The translations under genes and the position numbers were made by a program. A stretch of DNA of 64,000 nucleotides, taken from Loktanella sp. M215. GTDB taxonomy: Bacteria > Pseudomonadota > Alphaproteobacteria > Rhodobacterales > Rhodobacteraceae. Shown here in pieces: positions 58,501 to 64,000 of the stretch (position 1 is its first letter; every line of letters starts with the position of its first letter). Under the pieces are notes generated by a model. That model ran no database searches. It had not been told where the DNA came from and saw only the letters and a list, made by a program, of their open reading frames with translations. Where the stretch lies: NCBI RefSeq assembly GCF_021735925.1, contig NZ_WMEA01000001.1, forward strand, positions 2,944,001 to 3,008,000. The letters are read 5' to 3'.

Positions 58501-60557
58501 TCACCTACACCGTCAGCGACGGCAAGGGCGGCTTTGACACGGCGACAGTGACCTTTCAGGTCGGCGGCATCAACGATGGCACCGTGTTCGGCACGAATGG
58601 CGACGACGTGATGAACCCCGACTATGTCGACGCCAACGGCGACATTATCGACGGCAACGACGCGATCCTGCCGGGTGACGAAGTCGACGACGACCTGATC
58701 TACGGTCTGGGCGGCAACGACACCATCAACGCCGGCAACGGCAATGACGAAGTCTATGGCGGCACCGGCAACGACTCGATCACCGGGGGGGCCGGCAACG
58801 ACACCGTCTTCGGTGACGACGGCAACGACACCCTGCGCGGTGGCGCGGGCAACGACACGGTCTTTGGCGGCAATGGCGACGACACCGAGTTCGGTGGCGA
58901 CGGCAATGACACGCTCTATGGCGGTGCCGGCAACGACACGCTGAACGGCAATGCCGGCAACGACGCAGTCTTTGGCGATGATGGCGACGATTCGATCAAC
59001 GGCGAAGGCGGCGACGACGTCCTGTCCGGCGGTGCCGGCAACGACAATATCGCGGGCGGTCGCGGCAGCGACATGGTTTACGGCGGCGACGGCGATGACG
59101 TGATCGACACCGGAAACGGCATCGACGCACGGTTCGACAACCCCTATCCCGGCATTCCGGCGCCGGCCGGTGAGGCCGACACCGATCCGTTCGATGACCG
59201 CGACGTCGTCTACGGCGGGGATGGCAATGACCGGATCACCACGGGTGACGATGCCGACAGCGTTTACGGCGGCAGCGGTAACGACTTCATCGATACCGGG
59301 TCCGACAATGACTACGTCGAAGGCGGTGACGGCAACGACACCATCATCGGTGGTGAAGGCGTCGACATCATTTACGGCGACGACGGCGACGACCTGATCT
59401 ATGGCGGTCTGGACAACGACACGCTCGACATTGTCGATTTCGATGCCAACGGGACCCCGGTCGACAAGCTGCCCGACAACAACAAGGATACGATCTTTGG
59501 CGGGAACGGCAACGACACGATCTTTGGCCGAGACGATGCCGACAGCATTGATGGCGGTGCCGGCAACGATCTGATCTACGGCGGCATCGACGACGATATC
59601 GTGTCCGGCGGCGACGGGAACGACACCCTGTATGGCGATCAGGGCAACGATACCCTGTTCGGTGGCGCCGGCAATGACACGCTCGATGGTGGCGACGGTC
59701 AGGATACGCTGTCGTCTGGTGACGGTGCGGACATCGTGCGCGGCGGCTTGGGCAGCGATCGCTTCACCGATGCCTCCTCGGGCGACGTGATCATCGGTGG
59801 TGAAGACCCCGATGACAGCGATATCGACACGTTCAACTTTGATCAGGCGACGCTGGACAAGATCGACCGCATCGTGCGCAACGGTGGCGCCACCGCGACT
59901 GAGGAACTGCGGGAATCCGGGACCATCTATTTCAAGGATGGCACCACGGCGACCTTCAAGGAGATCGAGGCACCCTGCTTTACGCCGGGCACCACGATCG
60001 CCACGCCGAAGGGCGAGCGGCTGGTCGAGGATCTGCGTCCGGGTGACAGGATCATCACCCGTGACAACGGCATCCAGGAAATTGCCTGGGTCGGATCGAA
60101 AGAGATGACCGGCAAGGAACTGGCCGCCAAGCCGCACATGAAGCCGATCCTGATCAAGGCGGGTGCCTTGGGCCACGGTCTGCCGGAACGTGACATGTTG
60201 CTGTCGCCAAACCACCGGGTGCTGGTCGCAAGCGAGAAGACGCAGCTTTACTTTGAAGAGCGCGAGGTTCTGGCGGCGGCCAAGCACATGACCGGCGCGC
60301 AGGGGATCCATACACTTGACGTGATGCGGACGACCTACATCCACTTCATGTGCGAGCGTCACGAAGTCGTGCTGTCGAACGGGGCCTGGACCGAAACCTT
60401 CCACCCCGGCGACTACTCGCTGAACGGTCTTGGCAACAGCCAGCGGAACGAGATCTTCGAACTCTTCCCCGAGCTGCAGACCGAAGCAGGTCTCGAAGGC
60501 TATCAGTCCGCCCGCAAGGCGCTGAAAAAGCACGAAGCCCGGCTTTTGATGAAATAA
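55569..60557 (+). CDS. Giant RTX/cadherin-like protein with C-terminal Hint domain
   Basis: A 1662-residue probable type I-secreted surface or extracellular protein. Order: a Cys-containing N-terminus (1-80); RTX repeats (~95-150); a beta-sandwich (~160-365); RTX; a second sandwich (~428-590, NLIKNGSFED ... GRLDNYGASIDSVSLV); RTX (~600-830); a cadherin/Ig-like domain (~888-1000, NDSDPNGDTLTVVGVG ... TYTVSDGKGG); a long RTX block (~1010-1410); and a Hint_2 domain (~1469-1662, CFTPGTTIATPKGERLVEDL). Hint domains descend from self-splicing/autoprocessing proteins, and the catalytic Cys is present. Start ATG 55569 has a GGAG site. A reverse-strand frame of similar length is a compositional shadow. 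Confidence 0.9.
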   Translation: MTTSSYSYKWCDLGGSWHDGYPNSIQNCLKIEYCESGKTDYYDCTPPECQNNTPTTPGGQAVLDGIVQGTSGADIIDTAYSGDPQGDRIDANDQILAGEGVNDDIVLGLGGDDKIFSGKGNDDVYAGSGNDYVDGGSGNDVIYGDKGGSAPKTVITRESFEWDKAADQSQGWYDYNNSGTIDNGDHLGSFTQNTGSVNVSFGVVKTTGYGIDTTFTTDKQNIAGIVADGSPVADNSSLASELDSSGDKIEYKLGFDKPVSNVSFNINDIDGDGVVKVLAYDAQGNEINVDLTGGSKVTLKDTDGKFGVDTADSNGGYESDTSANYSVTVTVPGPVSKIVIIHSQDGYNDSGVNVTDVYFDAGTPIPDDTGAAGNDTLLGGAGHDTIFGEDGNDTLFGGSGDDKVYGGNGNDIIYGDRGVNTTAGPTGPNLIKNGSFEDTTGTTNMGGHYTGHGSIPQWTETNGKDIDVHYDDRGGVKPTDGKNWLDMAASPSNSVVGQNVAGVTAGTTYTLAFDAGDNVSSDDGTTQDNTITVKWGGQIVATINPTDGSMSHYEFNVTGGAGDGSNRLEFVGGGRLDNYGASIDSVSLVALSGNGDTGPDGKDYLVGGAGDDIIAGQGGDDSILTGTGRDVATGGTGNDTIDASGDGATSTGAASGARPAASYQNVLAGGAGDDTIIGGDGDDIITGDDDSRASSKTGEAFNAGADGRDVIYGGKGNDEIHTGSWADGEQGLGDTQTGVTGDVAYGGDGDDIVLGAGGDDKLYGDAGNDRMNGGAGLDHVYGGTGDDAIDGGAGNDFLYGGDDRDTFTGGAGDTVDGGAGGNDFDTLVLPDGTFYQNTGPGGTGAPVADADGNSFTGRIIFTDAQGNPTGGVIDYTEIEKIQGGTPANGAPDAMNDAFPVQSTELGGDIDGNVLANDSDPNGDTLTVVGVGAANTGVGTPIAGSNGGLITIKANGDVDFNANGDFNDLGLNDTRETSVTYTVSDGKGGFDTATVTFQVGGINDGTVFGTNGDDVMNPDYVDANGDIIDGNDAILPGDEVDDDLIYGLGGNDTINAGNGNDEVYGGTGNDSITGGAGNDTVFGDDGNDTLRGGAGNDTVFGGNGDDTEFGGDGNDTLYGGAGNDTLNGNAGNDAVFGDDGDDSINGEGGDDVLSGGAGNDNIAGGRGSDMVYGGDGDDVIDTGNGIDARFDNPYPGIPAPAGEADTDPFDDRDVVYGGDGNDRITTGDDADSVYGGSGNDFIDTGSDNDYVEGGDGNDTIIGGEGVDIIYGDDGDDLIYGGLDNDTLDIVDFDANGTPVDKLPDNNKDTIFGGNGNDTIFGRDDADSIDGGAGNDLIYGGIDDDIVSGGDGNDTLYGDQGNDTLFGGAGNDTLDGGDGQDTLSSGDGADIVRGGLGSDRFTDASSGDVIIGGEDPDDSDIDTFNFDQATLDKIDRIVRNGGATATEELRESGTIYFKDGTTATFKEIEAPCFTPGTTIATPKGERLVEDLRPGDRIITRDNGIQEIAWVGSKEMTGKELAAKPHMKPILIKAGALGHGLPERDMLLSPNHRVLVASEKTQLYFEEREVLAAAKHMTGAQGIHTLDVMRTTYIHFMCERHEVVLSNGAWTETFHPGDYSLNGLGNSQRNEIFELFPELQTEAGLEGYQSARKALKKHEARLLMK

Positions 60558-60607
60558 CACCTTTGCAGCCCTCCCCCGATCAGGGGGCTGTGACGGGGAC
60601 AAAGGAA

Positions 60608-60636
60608 AGCGGGCCGCTGATGCGGCCCGCTTTTTT
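60608..60636 (+). terminator. Strong intrinsic terminator after the RTX giant
   Basis: A 9-10 bp perfect GC stem (AGCGGGCCGC-TGAT-GCGGCCCGC) followed by T6, about 50 bases after the stop codon. Confidence 0.9.
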
Positions 60637-60685
60637 CATGTGACGCATGAAGATCGCGCTGTAGTCGATTGTAAATGTTGGGATA

Positions 60686-61273
60686 TCAGTTGTGGCGGGC
60701 GTGATAGGCCGCCCAGGCCTCCGGCGTGTCGAGGTCCAGTCGCGCACGGTCATCGTCGAAACGGACCAGCACCGTCTTGTCCTGCAGCGGCTTGACCAGC
60801 GCCGCACCACCCTCGTCGCCGGTCAGATCGGCGAATTGCGGGCGCAGGCGCGCATCGAACAGGATGGGATGCCCGGCACGACCGTCGGGCGTGGCAGCGC
60901 GCCAGATCAGCGCGTCGGGCTGTGCCGTGCGCGCCGCGATCACCGCTGCCATATCCTGTCCGGTGATATCGGGCAGATCGCCCAGCACGACCAGAAACGC
61001 GTCACAAGCGGGCAGGCCGGCCACAGCGCCGCGCAATGTGCCTGACTGCCCCTCTGCCGCCTCGGCCACCAGCAGGGGAGTCACGGCCAGACCGTCGATC
61101 AGCGCCAGACGCGCCGCGGCGTTGTGGTGCAGGGCCACGAAGGTCGGCGCGACGCTGGCCGCCTCTGACGCCACGCGGCGCAGCAGGGGTTGACCGCCCA
61201 CGACCTCTGCCAGTTTGTCGGCGCCGCGCATGCGGCGCGATTGCCCGGCAGCCAGAATCAGGATCGGGATCAT
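60686..61273 (-). CDS. MobA/MocA-like nucleotidyltransferase
   Basis: A 195-residue NTP-transferase. The nucleotide-binding start is LAAGQSRRMRGADKL and the metal-binding LVVLGDLPDITGQDM lies mid-protein, with GHPILFDARLRP later. This is the pattern of molybdenum cofactor cytidylyl- or guanylyltransferases (MocA/MobA-like), which add CMP or GMP to molybdopterin. Which nucleotide cannot be told. No molybdoenzyme gene in the window. Confidence 0.83.
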   Translation of the reverse strand: MIPILILAAGQSRRMRGADKLAEVVGGQPLLRRVASEAASVAPTFVALHHNAAARLALIDGLAVTPLLVAEAAEGQSGTLRGAVAGLPACDAFLVVLGDLPDITGQDMAAVIAARTAQPDALIWRAATPDGRAGHPILFDARLRPQFADLTGDEGGAALVKPLQDKTVLVRFDDDRARLDLDTPEAWAAYHARHN

Positions 61274-61295
61274 CGCAGCGACCCGCGCACGGACC

Positions 61296-61850
61296 CTACG
61301 GGATGATGCGGGTGTATTTGGTGCCTTTCAGCGTGGCGCCGATGCGCAGGCCGGATTGGGCAAAGACGACCGCGATGACGGGGGCCAGCGATGTGATCGT
61401 CTCGGCCCGCAGCACGTCGCCCTGATCGGCAGCGACGTATTCCAGATCGGCGCCCGCCGCCCAGCCCATCGAGGACCGGAAATCCGCCAGCGCGTTCTGC
61501 GTCATGAAGAACAGCACGTGGCTGTATTGCTGCGCCCCGATCTGCAGACCGGCAGAGCCGGAGGCGGCAGAGTAATAATCGACCGTCGATCCGTTGATCT
61601 GCAACGCACCGCGCCCGAAGGATCCGCCAAGACCCAGCCCCGCCTCGGTCACCAGCGGCATCACTAGGACACCGGCGGCCTTGTCGCCCAGATCCTTGGT
61701 CCCCGGATAGGTGTCGTACATGAAGCTGAGGGTCGAGGCGACGCGCGCGTCGATGGTCGCCGCACCGTTCGAATTCACGCCGTTGCCGCAGGCGGCCAGC
61801 GGGATGGCCGCGGCTGCCAGCACAAAGTGCCGTCTGGTCAAATGTGTCAT
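61296..61850 (-). CDS. SYLF/YSC84-domain lipoprotein
   Basis: A 184-residue protein with a twin-Arg-like N-terminus (THLTRRHFVLAAAAIP) and a lipobox LAAC, so probably a lipoprotein. The rest is the SYLF (YSC84) lipid-binding domain: AAGVLVMPLVTEAGLGLGGS, FGRGALQINGSTVDYYSAAS, AGLQIGAQQYSHVLFFMTQN. The family binds phosphoinositides in eukaryotes; bacterial roles are unknown. Confidence 0.85.
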   Translation of the reverse strand: MTHLTRRHFVLAAAAIPLAACGNGVNSNGAATIDARVASTLSFMYDTYPGTKDLGDKAAGVLVMPLVTEAGLGLGGSFGRGALQINGSTVDYYSAASGSAGLQIGAQQYSHVLFFMTQNALADFRSSMGWAAGADLEYVAADQGDVLRAETITSLAPVIAVVFAQSGLRIGATLKGTKYTRIIP

Positions 61851-62148
61851 AGCTGTCTGCCCTATACTGCCGTGGGGACGTTTGCCGCCCTTTTGTGCGT
61901 GAAACTATAGGCATGCCAAGCGAATCTGTCACACGTTAAATGCGAGTCAGCGCGTAAACGCAGACGTGACGGCGCCGGGATACCGTGGCGGGCCGGTCGA
62001 AGATCGTGCAGCCTTTCCGCAGTTCGTCCTGAAACGGTCACAATTTGGCTGCGCTTGGCGTGTCAATGGCAGGCTGTCACATCCCTGCGCGCCGACCGTC
62101 AATCGACGAAGGGCGAGTCGCAGCGGATGCATACACAGGATCATCGCG
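61851..62148. other. Intergenic region, divergent promoters likely
   Basis: About 300 bases between divergent genes. No gene recognised. Frames reading into it from 61932 and 61966 are extensions of the neighbours without coding character. Confidence 0.5.
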
Positions 62149-62808
62149 ATGGCGGTTCGGACAGTTTTCGGTTTTATTTTCTTCGCGATCAGCGTTTTTG
62201 CAGACGCCGCCCCGGCCGCGACGCTCAGCGAGGATGGCGGCAATTACTCCGACATCTGGGCCGCGCCGACGGTCGTGGCGAGCGGCACGACGACGGTGAC
62301 AGGTGGCAATGCGCTGGGGGCCGACCGGACCGACGTATTGCAATTCACCGGGCTGCGTCCCGGCGCGTCCGCGATCACCTTCGATTTCGCGGTTGCCGGC
62401 AATTATCGCAGCGGTGACTATGCGAACGGTGGCGGCACCCTCTACTACAGCTTCGTGCCGTTCACCGGCGGCTATTACATTACCCCATCCAGTGCGGCGA
62501 CCGCGGCGCAGGAGAGACTTTACAACAGCACCTTCGGCGTCACCTACGACCCGTGGGATGCCGCCAATCCGGCGAGCCAGGGCACCTCGCGCTTCACGCT
62601 CGCCTTGGGCGACACCTTTGCGGGCAGTCTTTTCGTGGCGCTCGACACGACCTACGGCAACGTCAGCTACGCGATCAGCGGCCTGACCTATCCCAGCAGT
62701 GCGCCGCCGGACTCCCCAAGCCCCGTGCCGTTGTCGGCGGGAGGACTTTTCATGCTGATGGGTCTGACCGGCCTTGCCGCGATCGGTATCCGGCGCAGGC
62801 GCAGCTGA
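62149..62808 (+). CDS. Exported protein with VPLxA-type C-terminal sorting tail
   Basis: A 219-residue protein: signal peptide (MAVRTVFGFIFFAISVFADA), a beta-rich body (TDVLQFTGLRPGASAITFDF), and a C-terminal tripartite tail made of SPVPLSAGG, a hydrophobic helix (LFMLMGLTGLAAIGI) and RRRRS. This matches VPLPA-CTERM/PEP-CTERM-type tails recognised by exosortase-like systems, with Ser replacing Pro in the VPLPA core. The sorting enzyme is not in the window. Confidence 0.75.
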   Translation: MAVRTVFGFIFFAISVFADAAPAATLSEDGGNYSDIWAAPTVVASGTTTVTGGNALGADRTDVLQFTGLRPGASAITFDFAVAGNYRSGDYANGGGTLYYSFVPFTGGYYITPSSAATAAQERLYNSTFGVTYDPWDAANPASQGTSRFTLALGDTFAGSLFVALDTTYGNVSYAISGLTYPSSAPPDSPSPVPLSAGGLFMLMGLTGLAAIGIRRRRS

Positions 62809-62820
62809 CGGCGGGGCCGG

Positions 62821-63822
62821 TTACAGCCGGCCCAGCAGTTTCGCCGCCTCTGGCGCAAAATAGGTCAGGATCCCGTCGCAACCCGCACGTTTGAAGGCGA
62901 GCAGGCTTTCCATCATCACCTTGGGCCCGTCCAGCCAGCCGTTCTGGATGGCGGCCTGCAGCATCGCGTATTCGCCGCTGACCTGATAGGCATAGGTCGG
63001 CACGCCGTACATGTCCTTGACCCGCCTGCAGATATCCAGATAGGGCATGCCGGGTTTCACCATGACCATGTCGGCGCCCTCCATCAGATCGCGCTCGACC
63101 AGCCGCAGCGCCTCGTCCGCGTTGCCGGGGTCCATCTGATAGGTGTTCTTGTCGCCGGTCAGCGCCGTCGAGGCACCGACCGCATCGCGGAACGGGCCGT
63201 AGAACGCGCTCGCGTATTTGGCGGTATAGCTCAGGATCGCCACGTCGATGTGGCCTGCGGCCTCCAGCGCTGTCCGCATCGCCCCGATGCGGCCGTCCAT
63301 CATGTCAGACGGACCAAGGATATCGGCGCCGGCCTCGGCCTGCGCCAGCGCCATCTTGACCAGCGCTTCGACCGTGCGGTCGTTGACGATGCGCCCATCC
63401 TCGACGAACCCGTCGTGGCCGTTGATGTTGTAGGGGTCCAGCGCGATGTCGGTCATGATCGCCATGTCGGGCACCGCGTCCTTGATGGCGCGGATCGCCT
63501 GATTGCTGATGTTGTCCGGCGACCAAGCCAGCGCGCAATCCTCGGTCCGTTCCGCCATGCCCGTATAGGGAAAGATGCACATCGCGGGGATGCCCAGCTT
63601 GTGCGCCTCTTGTGCGGCCTGCACGGCGCGGTCCACGGTCTTGCGCGTGACACCGGGCATCGAGGGGATGGCGTGTTCATCATCGCGGCCCGCCATCACG
63701 AAGATCGGCCAGATCAGGTCATCCACGCTCAGCCGGTGCTGGCGCGACAGGCGGCGCACGGCGGGCATGGCGCGCAGGCGGCGCAGGCGGGTGGCGGGGA
63801 AGGGGGCGACGGTCGGTTTCAT
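62821..63822 (-). CDS. hemB: Delta-aminolevulinic acid dehydratase (porphobilinogen synthase)
   Basis: A 333-residue enzyme joining two 5-aminolevulinate molecules into porphobilinogen for heme and bacteriochlorophyll. Schiff-base lysines lie in SYTAKYASAFYGPFRDA and MVMVKPGMPYLD. The metal loop reads DIALDPYNINGHDG and lacks the three cysteines of Zn-type enzymes, so it is the Mg-dependent type usual in alphaproteobacteria. Length normal. Confidence 0.97.
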   Translation of the reverse strand: MKPTVAPFPATRLRRLRAMPAVRRLSRQHRLSVDDLIWPIFVMAGRDDEHAIPSMPGVTRKTVDRAVQAAQEAHKLGIPAMCIFPYTGMAERTEDCALAWSPDNISNQAIRAIKDAVPDMAIMTDIALDPYNINGHDGFVEDGRIVNDRTVEALVKMALAQAEAGADILGPSDMMDGRIGAMRTALEAAGHIDVAILSYTAKYASAFYGPFRDAVGASTALTGDKNTYQMDPGNADEALRLVERDLMEGADMVMVKPGMPYLDICRRVKDMYGVPTYAYQVSGEYAMLQAAIQNGWLDGPKVMMESLLAFKRAGCDGILTYFAPEAAKLLGRL

Positions 63823-63946
63823 GGGGCAGGGCCTTTCTGGTCACAGGTCAGACCTTGCACGGAAAATCACGCACGACAAGGCTGGGCATTGCCGGGCGGC
63901 GCGACTAGGGTCCGCCGCAGAACGGAACGACAGAAAGACAAGCGGT

Positions 63947-64000
63947 TTGGACTGGAACAACATCCTCTTTCAGGTCATCGACCTGAGGTCTTTTTCGTCG
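63947..64000 (+). CDS. Start of a gene cut by the window edge
   Basis: From a TTG codon the frame reads (M)DWNNILFQVIDLRSFSS and stays open to the window end. The opening is similar to a roseobacter membrane protein that I recall being labelled a SufBCD-complex component, but 18 residues are too few to be sure. Divergent from hemB. Confidence 0.45.
   Translation, partial: MDWNNILFQVIDLRSFSS

Noticed and set aside
55404..60602. A 1732-codon open frame antisense to the RTX giant gene
   Set aside because: Made of monotonous Val/Ala/Asp repeats mirroring the GGxGxD codons. The sense strand has clear domains, ribosome site and terminator.
61270..61932. 220-codon minus-strand frame over the SYLF gene
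   Set aside because: Out of frame with the lipoprotein, which has a lipobox and intact domain.

Overview
The window is a 64 kb chromosomal segment of a marine-type alphaproteobacterium of the order Rhodobacterales (Roseobacter group). The evidence is the sciP-ctrA pair, the NifU-like/hisI pair, a Hint_2/RTX giant protein, a VPLxA-type sorting tail, a Mg-type HemB and GC-rich Rhodobacterales-style intergenic repeats. I cannot name the genus.

Left chromosomal flank (1-17.7 kb): the cell-cycle pair sciP and ctrA with a CtrA-like box; ligA and recG overlapping by 4 bases; a 40-residue single-pass membrane protein behind a LexA-type box; a NifU-like scaffold, hisI, gluQRS and trmFO; two tandem outer-membrane barrel paralogues; gyrA; usg; arginase; a dsbB-dedA pair; a YpfJ-type zinc peptidase; and tRNA-Leu(CAA).

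Integrated element (17,738-54,810): a 37 kb prophage-derived element inserted in the 3' half of tRNA-Leu(CAA), bounded by a perfect 57-base direct repeat. A leftward arm carries the integrase, an AlpA-like protein, a DUF4326 protein, an HNH nuclease and a GapR-like protein. A repressor and a Cro-like gene diverge around shared promoter/operator boxes. The rightward arm carries a DNA methyltransferase, HTH proteins, an HD hydrolase and a replication-like protein. A lambda-like (GpA-terminase) head and siphovirus tail module runs from 30.5 to 47 kb and includes a tail-chaperone pair with a canonical -1 frameshift heptamer. The element is decaying. The portal gene has a 1-base insertion, the prohead-protease/capsid fusion is split by a 20-base tandem duplication, and a minor tail gene has a 1-base insertion. 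An IS3-family element truncates the tail region and abuts the C-terminal half of an O-antigen-type acyltransferase with no target duplication, which suggests an IS-mediated deletion. I recognise no lysis genes. Right-end cargo comprises tRNA-derived fragments, a 552-residue RTX protein, a 58-residue conserved small protein, degenerate repeats, and a phytochelatin-synthase-like gene with one in-frame TAA.

Right chromosomal flank (54.8-64 kb): a 1662-residue RTX/cadherin-like/Hint protein with a strong terminator, a MobA-like nucleotidyltransferase, a SYLF lipoprotein, a VPLSA-tailed exported protein, hemB, and the start of another gene at the edge.

The most interesting points are the two intergenic LexA-type boxes, each in front of a small membrane-protein gene; the 20-base duplication splitting the protease-capsid fusion; the programmed frameshift; the nonsense-inactivated phytochelatin synthase; and the IS-associated junction.
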